64,000 bases of DNA, taken from the NCBI GenBank assembly GCA_041392475.1, contig JAWKLZ010000002.1:1248501-1312500 (forward strand), read 5' to 3'. The position numbers and the translations under genes were made by a program. Of the stretch, positions 18,139 to 27,321 are shown one piece after another. Every line of letters begins with the position of its first letter. Position 1 is the stretch's first letter. The DNA is from Chitinophagales bacterium (lineage in GTDB: Bacteria; Bacteroidota; Bacteroidia; Chitinophagales; UBA2359). Below the pieces are notes generated by a model that had not been told where the DNA came from, made no database searches, and worked only from the letters and a program-made list of their open reading frames with translations.

Positions 18139-18708
18139 ATGACTTTACATAGAATAAAATTGAAGGAATTAGATAGTCAATATATTCAACAACTGCAAGC
18201 CTTATACCCAGACAAGGAAGCAGAAGTGGAAATTTGGATAACAGAGAACCAACAAAATGAATGTACCGAAGATATGTTTTGGAACATTATAGGATTATTT
18301 GATTGGCAAAACACAGGAGATGATGAAGCTGTCATGGCAAAGGCTGTTCAAAAATTGAGTACATTGCCTAAAAAAGCAATAACCGATTTTTACGATTTAC
18401 TTGCTGAAAAACTCTATTTCCTAGATGGACGAATATATGCGGAAAACTCTACTGATGATGGCTACTTTTCTGCTGACTTATTTCTATACGCCCGTTGTGC
18501 AGTAGTCTCCAATGGCAGAAAGGTTTATGAAGATATTTTAAAAAACCCCATTCTTTTTCCAAAAGACCTATACTTTGAAGCACTATTGAATTTGCCACAT
18601 AAAGCATGGCTTAAAAAAACGGGAGAAAACTTACAATATTCACCCAGGTATGTATTTGAAACGGGATTTAATGTAGAAGGCTGGGGAGAAGAATCTATTG
18701 TTTTGTAA
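18139..18708 (+). CDS. DUF4240-family protein
   Basis: A 189-residue soluble protein with the DUF4240 pattern: FWNIIGLFDWQNTGDDE near 48-64, then AITDFYDLLAEKLYFLDGR near 80-98. The biochemical role of the family is not known to me. Such small acidic proteins often occur in polymorphic-toxin neighbourhoods, sometimes as immunity-like proteins. Here it precedes a GIY-YIG toxin-like gene by 24 bp on the same strand, which supports, but does not prove, a protective partner role. Confidence 0.7.
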   Translation: MTLHRIKLKELDSQYIQQLQALYPDKEAEVEIWITENQQNECTEDMFWNIIGLFDWQNTGDDEAVMAKAVQKLSTLPKKAITDFYDLLAEKLYFLDGRIYAENSTDDGYFSADLFLYARCAVVSNGRKVYEDILKNPILFPKDLYFEALLNLPHKAWLKKTGENLQYSPRYVFETGFNVEGWGEESIVL

Positions 18709-18732
18709 CCTTTTATTGATAAAACTATAGAT

Positions 18733-19065
18733 ATGAAAGGAAAACTACATGGAAATTCTTTAGACAACCCAAACCTCCACCATCTCTATGAAATCCACGA
18801 TAAAAAAGAAAACGAAATCTTCAAATATGGCATCTCGGATGATTCTATTGAAGATGATGGATTATCAAAGCGCCTACGTGACCAACTGAACAACATGAAT
18901 TTAGTTGTTGGATGGGAACGTTTTGAAGGAAAAATTTTGATAACGGATATTGCTGGTCGAAAAAAAGCAAGAGAAATAGAAGACTCTTATATTGAGCGTT
19001 ATAGAACCAAACATGGAAGGAATCCAAGAGGAAATCCTCCTCTCGGACGCAAACCCAAAAAATGA
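18733..19065 (+). CDS. Stand-alone GIY-YIG (URI) nuclease, toxin-domain-like
   Basis: A 110-residue basic protein that looks like the GIY-YIG/URI nuclease domain found at the C-terminus of polymorphic toxins. Visible are HLYEI (17-21), KYGIS (31-35), Arg47/Arg49, a GRKKAREIEDSYIERY helix with acidic Glu81 and Glu83, and the NPRGNPP end typical of the toxin subfamily. It has no signal peptide, delivery domain or pre-toxin segment, so it is either a detached toxin module or an intracellular nuclease. The DUF4240 gene upstream may be its immunity partner. Family assignment is by motif reading only. Confidence 0.65.
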   Translation: MKGKLHGNSLDNPNLHHLYEIHDKKENEIFKYGISDDSIEDDGLSKRLRDQLNNMNLVVGWERFEGKILITDIAGRKKAREIEDSYIERYRTKHGRNPRGNPPLGRKPKK

Positions 19066-19070
19066 ACGTT

Positions 19071-19868
19071 TTAATGTTCCATACTCACCCAATATCCCGT
19101 ATGTTTGCGAATGTTAAGCACTCGATTGTCCGTAAAAATCAAATATTGCCCCTTGATTCCCTTCAATTTTCCTTCAATTTCAGGTAATTTGTCAAACCCT
19201 ACACTCGAAACCTTCAAAGGGTAAGCAGTCACAGGATAATTCAGCGTAAAAATATCATCTTTTTCAGAAATATATTGCTGCAAATCTTCACTCAAAAGAG
19301 CTTTTGCTTTCGCTTTTTCCTGCAATAAATCAACTCCTTCTGCTACCTGATTTTTCAACATTCGTTGCCAGTTCGTTTTGTCCGAAAGGTGTTCCTTCAA
19401 TGCCACTTCAATCGCTCCCGCCAATTGACGGTAAGGCGTTTCTGCCAATCGAATAGCCTGACTTGCGCCTTGGTCAATCCAACGAGTCGGTACTTGTTCT
19501 CCACGAGTCACACCCACTTTCACTCCACTCGACAATGCCAAATAGACTACATGAGGTTGAACATGATTTGCTTCTTCCCAAGCCACATCACGCCCAATTC
19601 CGAGATGTCCTTCACACAATTCTGGTCGTATGATACAAGGAGAATTTTGGGGTGCATTCTGAAAACAAGGAAAACATAAACCTTCCCCAAACGATTTTTT
19701 GGTTTTTCGACCACACACTTTGCAGTTGATTTGACCATTGTAGCTCAACTTAATGTTCTGACCTATCAGCGGGTTCATGTCCACTAAATCCTCGCCTATG
19801 ACCATTTGATATTCTATCGGGTCTGTCAAATGTGCTTTCATTTTGCGTAAATTACCTGCGTACTCCAT
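19071..19868 (-). CDS. DUF2797 zinc-ribbon protein
   Basis: A 265-residue protein of the DUF2797 family. The N-terminal third holds a cysteine set (Cys49, Cys52, Cys65, Cys68, then Cys78, Cys85 and His88) that should bind zinc. The central block VVYLALSSGVKVGVTRGEQVP, with a following Arg, resembles the GIY-YIG fold core (Y, KVGVT, R). No function is established to my knowledge. It ends 5 bp from the end of the GIY-YIG toxin-like gene, convergent, so two GIY-YIG-like proteins face each other. Confidence 0.72.
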   Translation of the reverse strand: MEYAGNLRKMKAHLTDPIEYQMVIGEDLVDMNPLIGQNIKLSYNGQINCKVCGRKTKKSFGEGLCFPCFQNAPQNSPCIIRPELCEGHLGIGRDVAWEEANHVQPHVVYLALSSGVKVGVTRGEQVPTRWIDQGASQAIRLAETPYRQLAGAIEVALKEHLSDKTNWQRMLKNQVAEGVDLLQEKAKAKALLSEDLQQYISEKDDIFTLNYPVTAYPLKVSSVGFDKLPEIEGKLKGIKGQYLIFTDNRVLNIRKHTGYWVSMEH

Positions 19869-20081
19869 TAGATTGCTGTTTAATATTGTTTTACTTGATA
19901 TATCACCAACACTGATTCATCCATTACAAGCTTATTTCACAATGAACAATAAGCCTATATCAATCGTTAAAATAAGAAAAATAGGCGTTACTATTTTCTG
20001 AAATACCGTCTATATTTCAAAATGCAAGATACTCATTTACAATTATTTTTTGATTGACCACTTTAATAAATACTCAATAAT

Positions 20082-21089
20082 ATGAGCAGATTTACTTTCA
20101 CTTTCCTAATCACCCTTCTATTTTTAGTCATTTCTTCTTCTCCTGTTATTTTTGCTCAAGAAGGTTATCCAGAAGGCTCTCCTGAAGCAGTATCAACGGA
20201 TAAAGATAAAGTCATTGGAACGGATGAATACCCGAAATTTCCGAGTATCAACGAATTTACGGCACAACAAACCTACATCAAACCAACCTTTGAAGTAATA
20301 GGCGTTGAAACTTCTTTGGGGCATGATACACGTCCCGCTTTTCAAGTAATTGTCCCCAATCAAGAACCCGATGATGTGGCGAAAGAATGGGAGAAATTCA
20401 TGAAAAAATACGGTGCGGATGTAGATGAAACCGAAGCTACTATTGATGCAAAAGGTGCACGAATCAGTGATATAGCCAGTAAGTCTATGAATGTATATAC
20501 CAAAATTCAACAGAAAGTTGAAGGCACAGGTGTTGTTGCCATATTTGAAACCGACAAAGAGGAATACATAGGAGATGATTTGCAGATGAATAAGGGAATA
20601 GAAATGCTTATGAGCAATTTTGCGATGAACTTTGCAAAGGAGGATGCACAAGAAAGACTGAAAAATGTCGAAAAATCATTGAAGGATTTGGAGAATTTAA
20701 TGGATAAATTGCAGCGCCAAAATGAAGGCTATCACAAGGATATTGTGAAAGCAAAAGGCGACATTGCAGAAGCAAAAGGGACTATTGACATGACTAAACA
20801 ACAGAAGGAATTGACCGAAAATATCATTGATGCCCATCAAGAAAGTGAGGCGTATTTGGAGGATGATGTGGCTGCAAAGGAATTGAAGAAACAGAATAAG
20901 GAACTGAAGAAACTCGAAAAAACGAAAGAAAAAAGTTATAAAAATATTGACAAAGAGGAACAAACAATTATTGAAGCCAAAGAAAATATTGAAGAAAACG
21001 AAAGGCAACAGAAAATGGTACAAGAAGCCATTATCAACCAACGTCAAGAGGTGAGAAACGCACAGCAATACTTGAAAGTATTTGAATAG
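20082..21089 (+). CDS. Exported coiled-coil protein of unknown function
   Basis: A 335-residue protein with a signal peptide (1-25, ending VIFAQE). A globular section covers about 40-185, and a long charged coiled coil about 190-330 is rich in Lys, Glu and Gln. I do not recognise the family. It lacks a T9SS domain, lipobox and membrane anchor, so it is probably periplasmic. The coiled coil suggests a structural or oligomeric role at the envelope. A strongly structured hairpin region follows 62 bp downstream. Confidence 0.65.
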   Translation: MSRFTFTFLITLLFLVISSSPVIFAQEGYPEGSPEAVSTDKDKVIGTDEYPKFPSINEFTAQQTYIKPTFEVIGVETSLGHDTRPAFQVIVPNQEPDDVAKEWEKFMKKYGADVDETEATIDAKGARISDIASKSMNVYTKIQQKVEGTGVVAIFETDKEEYIGDDLQMNKGIEMLMSNFAMNFAKEDAQERLKNVEKSLKDLENLMDKLQRQNEGYHKDIVKAKGDIAEAKGTIDMTKQQKELTENIIDAHQESEAYLEDDVAAKELKKQNKELKKLEKTKEKSYKNIDKEEQTIIEAKENIEENERQQKMVQEAIINQRQEVRNAQQYLKVFE

Positions 21090-21151
21090 TTTTGAAGTAA
21101 AAGAAGTGCATTTGTAAGCATTTTGAAGACTTTTATAAGCACCTTTTCTAT

Positions 21152-21239
21152 AAAAATCTCGTTCTTGTCAGTAAGCAAACAAATATTTGAACCTTCAAAT
21201 GAGTTATGTTTGTGTGATGAGAACGAGATTTTTTTATTG
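21152..21239. terminator. Nested hairpin: terminator or structured RNA element
   Basis: AAAAATCTCGTTCT (21152-21165) pairs perfectly over 14 bp with its complement at 21220-21233, and the T-run continues. Inside the 54-nt loop are a second stem (CAAACA 21176-21181 with TGTTTG 21207-21212) and a third (ATTTGA with TCAAAT, 21185-21200). The three stems are properly nested. It lies between the coiled-coil gene and an outer-membrane protein gene, so it could end the first transcript, control the second, or both. Confidence 0.6.
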
Positions 21240-21254
21240 CAATCATTAATAAAT

Positions 21255-22283
21255 ATGACCATATTCAAAACCTTACTATTGCCATTCTCTTATTGCCAAT
21301 TTGCTGCAATTCTTTCCCTTTTTTTACTGCAATCCATTGCTTTTGCACAAAATGATTTGGAGTACAACTATCTAAAAATCAATCATCAAACAATAGAGCG
21401 TGAAGGTGCACTTCGCTACATGACCTTTCACGACCACAACAGCCTACTTGCCCCCACTGCACCTTATCACGAACACTACTACCGTGACCCACTGACCAAT
21501 AACACCGAACACTACAATATCACCTCCCTCAATGCACAATGGTACTTAAATAGCCGAACATTGGCCTATTTGTATCTGCCCTATATCTCCAATGAGCGGC
21601 ATATTGAAAACTCGCTGAACGATGTAATGAAAAAAAGCGGCATAGGAGATGTGATTATTGGTGGCAAATACTATCTCTACAACTCGGCACTTTATCAGCA
21701 ATCTCCCGCCTTCAAACAATATGTACTTTTTGGAGTGGGCATAAAGCTCCCTTCGGGTAGCTACAAAAATTTCGATGACCAAACACGAGAAATTGAACCC
21801 ACCTTTCAGCCAGGCTCGGGAACAATGGACTTTGTATTAACAGGTGACTACCAACTCCAATACCACCACCTCATCCTGCAAATAGCTGCAAACTACCGCA
21901 TCAACAATAAAAACAAATATACCTACAAATTTGGCAATCAAATAACCGCAGGCATTGAGGCAATGTATGAATGGTCTTTGTCCTCCAATATTGGCATTAC
22001 TCCAAATATTGCTCTTCAATATACGGATGCCAACAGCAATGAACTCAACGGCAAGATTCTTAATGGCAATCCCACAGCGTCCCGATCTCTTGGAACAGGT
22101 GGGCAAGCACTTTGGAGTAGTCTGGGTTTGGCGGTCAAAATCAACCGTACTCAACTGCAATTCGATTATTTTTCACCTCTTTCTGAAAATTTTGTTGGCG
22201 AGCAGTTGGGGTACAATTCACGTTGGGAAATAGGTTTGCGCTGGGATTTTGGGAAGGGGAATTTGTTGGAAACGAGTAGGTGA
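21255..22283 (+). CDS. Outer-membrane beta-barrel protein, transporter-like
   Basis: A 342-residue protein. The ATG at 21255 is chosen because it starts a signal peptide (cleavage near SIAFAQN); an upstream in-frame extension from 21123 runs through the hairpin element. The mature part has alternating beta strands with periplasmic turns and ends WEIGLRWDFGKGN. It resembles the FadL-like or transporter-type barrels found in Bacteroidota, for example VLFGVGIKLPSGSY and GSGTMDFVLTGDYQ. Substrate unknown. Its stop is 5 bp from the stop of a minus-strand gene. Confidence 0.7.
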   Translation: MTIFKTLLLPFSYCQFAAILSLFLLQSIAFAQNDLEYNYLKINHQTIEREGALRYMTFHDHNSLLAPTAPYHEHYYRDPLTNNTEHYNITSLNAQWYLNSRTLAYLYLPYISNERHIENSLNDVMKKSGIGDVIIGGKYYLYNSALYQQSPAFKQYVLFGVGIKLPSGSYKNFDDQTREIEPTFQPGSGTMDFVLTGDYQLQYHHLILQIAANYRINNKNKYTYKFGNQITAGIEAMYEWSLSSNIGITPNIALQYTDANSNELNGKILNGNPTASRSLGTGGQALWSSLGLAVKINRTQLQFDYFSPLSENFVGEQLGYNSRWEIGLRWDFGKGNLLETSR

Positions 22284-22288
22284 GTTTC

Positions 22289-23311
22289 CTACCGCCCCTT
22301 CACCCGCTTCCACAACATCCCAAACACCTCACCCACATCCTCAGGAACTTCCCGAGTCTCATAAAAATGCACCTTTCCATTTTCATCTTTGCTCAACGGA
22401 AACGAAAAAACATAACCCATATTTTGATTTTCAAAGCCCATTTTGCCGAAAGTAAAATCGCTGAAAATAATTTGCTCACCCCGTTTTTCAACCACATAAT
22501 AATCGTTGGCAAACCACTTCAACCGATTCAAGGCATACGTTCCTTCAAAGTCCGCCAACAGTTCTTCATTGCGGGGAAAAAACTCAAAGTCAATCTTTTT
22601 GTCCTTGTCGTCAAAAAATGAGTGATAACCAATGTAATAACCACCTTCCACTTCCGCTACCGCATACCACAGCACATTTTGAAGTGGAGAAGGGGCAGAC
22701 ATATAGCGAGAATACGGAATCTTTTGTTCAGTCAAAGCCCTTTCAAAAGCATCGTTGGCAAAGGATTTATTAACCAAAGTAAGACACAAATACAAAGTGC
22801 TGAACGCCAAACCTGCAATATTGACCATTCTCCTTGTTTGGCTCGTTTGCTTCAAAAAGGAACAGGCAATGATCGAAATGATAAATGGAACGGTGTAAAT
22901 CGGGTCGACAATAAAAATACTGTTGAAGCCCACTCTGTAGTCACTGAATGGCAACAACAGCTGGGTTCCATAAACCGTAAAAGCATCTAAAAGCGAATGG
23001 GTCAAAAAACCCAAACCAAACAACAATGCCCATTCCTTGAAGGTAGTGGTATTGCCGGGTGATTTGTTGTACCATTTGAAGAACAGCCAACCAAAAAACA
23101 AACCTGCAAAAACGGCAAAAAAGATGGAGTGTGAAATGCCTCGATGCACCGTAATTCTGCCTATTTCGTCCAAAAAAGGGTACAACACAATGTCTAAATC
23201 GGGAATTGTACCTGCCAATCCGCCCCATAGAAGGGCTTTGTTTCCGATTTTTTTGCCGAGAACTGCCTCGCCTACTCCTGCGCCTAATACAAACTGGGTA
23301 ATGGAATCCAT
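22289..23311 (-). CDS. YdjM/DUF457-type membrane-bound metal-dependent hydrolase
   Basis: A 340-residue membrane protein. The start at 23311 (MDSITQFVLG) matches the usual N-terminus of this family. Conserved metal-type residues appear in GTIPDLDIVLYP, HRGISHSIFF and GFLTHSLLDAFTVYG, with membrane segments between them and a further pair near 165-210. The C-terminal half is soluble and lineage-specific. The family is annotated as inner-membrane metal-dependent hydrolase, but the substrate is unknown. It lies 92 bp after the carboxypeptidase gene on the same strand. Confidence 0.82.
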   Translation of the reverse strand: MDSITQFVLGAGVGEAVLGKKIGNKALLWGGLAGTIPDLDIVLYPFLDEIGRITVHRGISHSIFFAVFAGLFFGWLFFKWYNKSPGNTTTFKEWALLFGLGFLTHSLLDAFTVYGTQLLLPFSDYRVGFNSIFIVDPIYTVPFIISIIACSFLKQTSQTRRMVNIAGLAFSTLYLCLTLVNKSFANDAFERALTEQKIPYSRYMSAPSPLQNVLWYAVAEVEGGYYIGYHSFFDDKDKKIDFEFFPRNEELLADFEGTYALNRLKWFANDYYVVEKRGEQIIFSDFTFGKMGFENQNMGYVFSFPLSKDENGKVHFYETREVPEDVGEVFGMLWKRVKGR

Positions 23312-23384
23312 TGGAGAATGAATTATTAAGGTTGAAGTGAACATTAAAAGGTCAAGTTTTGATTGACCAAACCCAATGTCAACA

Positions 23385-23392
23385 CAAAGGTA
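23385..23392 (-). promoter_or_regulatory. Candidate -7 element of the YdjM-type gene
   Basis: On the minus strand TACCTTTG matches TAnnTTTG. It lies in the 92-bp gap, 74 bp before the start at 23311. A TTG upstream is 25 bp away, which is too far for a good -33. Confidence 0.35.
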
Positions 23393-23403
23393 GGAATAGT
23401 GTT

Positions 23404-26226
23404 TTACTCGTACCGAACAATCGGAATACACAATGCAGAAGAATGTCTTCGGTAAAAATTGTAATCTTTCACACTGACCAATCCATCCATAGTCAAATCA
23501 GCTCTCACATATTCGTTCAAAAACGCCAGTTGTGTCTGATAACCATTGAAGTCTGCAATAGATACAATGCCATTTCCGTCCACATCGCCCACCTTCAGTG
23601 CAAACACATTTTCCGCCATTTCCACCATTTGACCAATTCCTGCCGCTTGATTTGCGGCTGTTGTAAAGTCGTAGGTCTTGGGCAAGGTCAGGGTCTCGGC
23701 ACTCATAATGTCCAAATGATTGCGGTGTCGAACAACCATAAAATAGGCATCTGTTGGCGCAACATCCTGAAACAACACACCTTTTTTGCCCGAAACATCC
23801 ATCACCGAACCATCTGATAGCAACCAAGCTGCTTTTTGAGTCACCAAACTTGTATCCGTTGCACTCCTCAACTCTACCAATATCCAATCCACTACATTTG
23901 AAGGCATTGCAGTAAAATTCTCCACACTTTCCGTTCCCCCATATTCCCACGGCAACACATTGAAGGGCTGCGAAATTGGCAATAAATTCTTGTCTTTCAA
24001 ATAGGTATTCATTTCACCCGTTTCGACATTGTACGCCCCTTCCAAAATAAGCTTCAAGTCCGCCACCAAAGAAGTTCGGTATGTCACCTTCAATTCGTCA
24101 AAATAAAAACCATCAGCTCTCGTATTGCCATCCGATTGCAGCAAAAAACAAATCAACACAGAACTTCCCGCAAAATCCGACAAATCCATTTCTTCTCTCA
24201 CCCACTTCAATTGTTTTCCGTCATAAATCGGTTCGCCTTCAGGCTGATAACGTGTGCCGTCTTGCGTAAAATTGCCGCAAAGAGGTATCCATGATTCTCC
24301 ATTGTCATTTGAAGCCAATACTTGTGCAAAATCACGATGCGGCTGAATGTCCCATTTTGCCCAAAAAGTAAGTTTGGCTTCCAGCGCATTGCTTAGATCA
24401 ATCGCTTGCTGCAAAACAATGGTCGTACTATCAAAATTTTTGTAGTTCGTGTAAGGTGAATCAGTTAGACTGTAATTACCGCTATACGCCGTTTGATTGG
24501 TGCGGTACCAACTTTCGGTTGTCCAACCGTTGATATCTTCCGCAGGATGCTCAAATACGATTGGAGATTTATACCATTTGGTAACAGTGTCGGTAGTCAG
24601 CGTAAAATCTCCATTATTGACCAATATGACATATTGAATGGCATCTTCATATTGAATATCAGTCGATAAAATGTAATTAAAAGTCAAAGTTTCTTCTGCC
24701 AACAAATTGAGGTTGCTGCTATTGACGGGAGCAGAAGTAATAGATAAATTGGAACTAATCGGCTGTATTTGAACGGTAAAAATAGCACTTTCCTTCAATC
24801 CTAGTCTCTGGAGTTTTACCTTCAATGTGTCTTCTGTGTCCTGCAATGGTTTTTCGGAAGCATCTGTCGCTACGGCATAGTTTCCAGCCATATACGCATA
24901 TTGCAGATTGCTCCACACGTTTTCTTGGCAAAGCGGTATTATCCTACTTGGTTCAGGCCAAAAATTGTCTGTCGATTTTCCAACTTCTGGAGTGATGGCA
25001 AAAATCTTGTTTTTAGTCGTTTGTTCTCCATACATCCAATCATCCGAATCCCCATTTGCCAAATAACTCAACGCTTCACTCGTTGTCCCGTAGATGTAGT
25101 TGTTGTGCCAACCTGTTCGGTGACACATCTGCTGAAAAAAAGCGTGGTCATCGGTGTATGTATTGCTTGCATAACCCCACGGATAGATCAAAAAATTGCC
25201 GTAGGAATGGTAATTTACTGCAATCTTGAAGTCATAGGTTTCACAAAATAGTTTGACCAACTGGGTTTCGGATTCTGAAAAAGGAGTTTCGCCCCGATAA
25301 GTATTGGAATAGGTGTTGGGAGAAGAACCCGTATCGGTATATCCCCATTCATAGCTATAGTTTCGGTTCAAATCCACTCCCACATTGCCGTCTTCGTGTT
25401 GTTGCCGATTTTTGCGCCACATTCCACCTCCTTCGGGGTTGGTGAATTGATTGTACACATAGCCATCTGGATTGACACAAGGCACAAAATACAGCTCTCG
25501 GTTGTTGACCAAATCCCGAATTTCAGCATTCGTATCATAGTTTTCGAGCAAATAATACATGAAGTAAATCATCTGCATCGCCGACATCGGTTCACGGGCA
25601 TGGTGTAGAGCAGTATACAATACTTCGGGTTCATTTGACTCATTCAAATACGGATAGTCAGATATTTTTAGCCAATAGAGAGGCCGTCCTTCGTAGGTAA
25701 GCAAGTCATTACTGATGGGCGTTTTTTCGCTGATTAAATTCGGGTAGAGTTCGTGCATTTGGTCGAGGTGAAACAGCAATTCTTCGTAGGTCAAATAACC
25801 TCCCATACTTCCCATCTCAAAATTTTCGGGAATAGCATAATAGGGTTTGTCTTTGCCCAAGCCCCAATTATTATTTTTTTGCAGTTTGAAATCTGCAACA
25901 CTTCTCACAGGGTCTGCTGCAATGCGTTTGGCGTAAAAAATAGCAACATCAGCTTGCAGTATTTTCGTTTTGAAACCAGTCTTTTTGACAATCTCCAATT
26001 CACTATTGGATAGTTCTGCAATGTAAGTCATTGAAGTAGGATGATTCTCTTCAACTGTATGCAGTTCTCCTCCACAATCTAAGGCCAATCCCAATTCCTG
26101 CAATGCGTGAAAATTATTTTTTCCGGACAAGTGAATTTCGACTTGATGATAAGCCTCTTGTTGCGAGTAGGAGGTCACAGCATATAAGAAGCTGCTTATA
26201 ATCAGTAACATTTTGAAGTAAGACAT
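23404..26226 (-). CDS. Secreted M14 zinc carboxypeptidase with dockerin-like tail
   Basis: About 940 residues from the ATG at 26226 (MSYFKMLL, a good signal peptide); an upstream ATG at 26262 would add 12 residues. The M14 peptidase domain has HHAREP near 206 (zinc His and Glu), the RNYSYEWGY substrate-binding region, the third zinc His in NYHSYGN near 337 and the catalytic Glu in TPEVGKSTDNF near 414. A jelly-roll-like domain follows (SWYRTNQTAYSGNYSL). The last 50 residues hold two calcium-loop repeats (DVDGNGIVSIADF and TMDGLVSVKDY) typical of dockerin type I. There is no T9SS domain, although this lineage uses one elsewhere in the window. Confidence 0.85.
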   Translation of the reverse strand: MSYFKMLLIISSFLYAVTSYSQQEAYHQVEIHLSGKNNFHALQELGLALDCGGELHTVEENHPTSMTYIAELSNSELEIVKKTGFKTKILQADVAIFYAKRIAADPVRSVADFKLQKNNNWGLGKDKPYYAIPENFEMGSMGGYLTYEELLFHLDQMHELYPNLISEKTPISNDLLTYEGRPLYWLKISDYPYLNESNEPEVLYTALHHAREPMSAMQMIYFMYYLLENYDTNAEIRDLVNNRELYFVPCVNPDGYVYNQFTNPEGGGMWRKNRQQHEDGNVGVDLNRNYSYEWGYTDTGSSPNTYSNTYRGETPFSESETQLVKLFCETYDFKIAVNYHSYGNFLIYPWGYASNTYTDDHAFFQQMCHRTGWHNNYIYGTTSEALSYLANGDSDDWMYGEQTTKNKIFAITPEVGKSTDNFWPEPSRIIPLCQENVWSNLQYAYMAGNYAVATDASEKPLQDTEDTLKVKLQRLGLKESAIFTVQIQPISSNLSITSAPVNSSNLNLLAEETLTFNYILSTDIQYEDAIQYVILVNNGDFTLTTDTVTKWYKSPIVFEHPAEDINGWTTESWYRTNQTAYSGNYSLTDSPYTNYKNFDSTTIVLQQAIDLSNALEAKLTFWAKWDIQPHRDFAQVLASNDNGESWIPLCGNFTQDGTRYQPEGEPIYDGKQLKWVREEMDLSDFAGSSVLICFLLQSDGNTRADGFYFDELKVTYRTSLVADLKLILEGAYNVETGEMNTYLKDKNLLPISQPFNVLPWEYGGTESVENFTAMPSNVVDWILVELRSATDTSLVTQKAAWLLSDGSVMDVSGKKGVLFQDVAPTDAYFMVVRHRNHLDIMSAETLTLPKTYDFTTAANQAAGIGQMVEMAENVFALKVGDVDGNGIVSIADFNGYQTQLAFLNEYVRADLTMDGLVSVKDYNFYRRHSSALCIPIVRYE

Positions 26227-26387
26227 ACCTGTGTATTTTACGTTTTGATTTTTTACCCACATAATACAAAAAAGATGTGGAGATGAAAGGCAATTGAGAT
26301 TAGTTAAATGCCTTTACTTATCCCAAACGAAAAATACAAAAAAGGTAAATCATTGCTGACTACAAATGGTGATAATGAAATAATTTA

Positions 26388-26422
26388 GACACTACCCAAA
26401 GTAGAACTCTATAGGTAGTGTC
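26388..26422 (-). terminator. Hairpin after the TetR gene
   Basis: GACACTACC (26388-26396) pairs with GGTAGTGTC (26414-26422), with three further pairs beyond a mismatch and a 17-nt loop. On the minus strand it follows the tetR-type gene by about 30 bp and leads into an AT-rich but weak T tract. Confidence 0.5.
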
Positions 26423-26454
26423 CAAACTAATTCTATGTATATTGAGGTTATTTA

Positions 26455-27087
26455 TTATGCTTTAGCATCTAACAAATGCGATATGTTATTATTATTCAGT
26501 ATTTCTATTCCGCTTCTTGTTAATACATTGCGAATCTTCAAAATAATTGCGTGGTAAAACAGCTCTACAAAGTTTTGTTTGCCTGAATAATTCTGAAATA
26601 GGAGTGCATTCATCAATTTTGAAAATAGTTCAAAAATGAAACTACTTTTGATAGAAGATAAAATTAGCCCTTTCTTTTTGCTTTCTTGAATGAACTCTTC
26701 TTGCTCTGCAAAAAAATGTTGTCTAACAAATTGTCGGTATTCTCTGAATATGTGCGGGAAGTATTGCTTCAAATCGAAAAAGAAATCAGATCCAAATTTA
26801 AACAATTGACACATAAGATTGTAGGCACTATAAACGAGTTTATCGAGTGGATTCATATAGAACTCCTTAATAAACTCATCCTCACGCTTAATGTCCGTAA
26901 AAACATTGTGTAAGCTTTCCTCTACCAGCTCATCTTTGCAGGTAAAGTGTTTGTGTATTTCGCTGATCGGGATGTTTGTCTGTTCACTAATATCATCTAA
27001 GGTAAGGTGTTGTATGCCATATTTGGCAAACAAGTGGTGCGTTTGGGTAAGAATAGTTTTTTTAGAATAAAAAGCTACTGTAACCAT
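26455..27087 (-). CDS. TetR-family transcriptional regulator
   Basis: A 210-residue protein. The ATG at 27087 is preferred over one 84 bp upstream, because the TetR helix-turn-helix begins immediately (KKTILTQTHHLFAKYG, then TLDDISEQTNIPISEIHKHF as recognition region, about 8-50). The C-terminal ligand and dimer domain is rich in Phe. The ligand is unknown. It diverges from purC across a 234-bp gap, so it may control itself or the purine genes, but no clear operator was found. Confidence 0.85.
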   Translation of the reverse strand: MVTVAFYSKKTILTQTHHLFAKYGIQHLTLDDISEQTNIPISEIHKHFTCKDELVEESLHNVFTDIKREDEFIKEFYMNPLDKLVYSAYNLMCQLFKFGSDFFFDLKQYFPHIFREYRQFVRQHFFAEQEEFIQESKKKGLILSSIKSSFIFELFSKLMNALLFQNYSGKQNFVELFYHAIILKIRNVLTRSGIEILNNNNISHLLDAKA

Positions 27088-27321
27088 ATTAGGGATCAAT
27101 TTTACTGAATGATAAAGAACAAGTGATTTCGATGTAATAACGAAGATTCTCTTGATTAAGTTTTCTACCAAAATGGAATTTGTCGTATTTTAACAAAATT
27201 TGATTTGAAGACTATTTTTTGCATAAATAGCATTTATCACCTTGGTTGATACACTCGAATCTAAAGAAAGTTCTAATTTTACATTTTCCAAAGTTAACAA
27301 AAAAAAGGGATATTTCCAATT

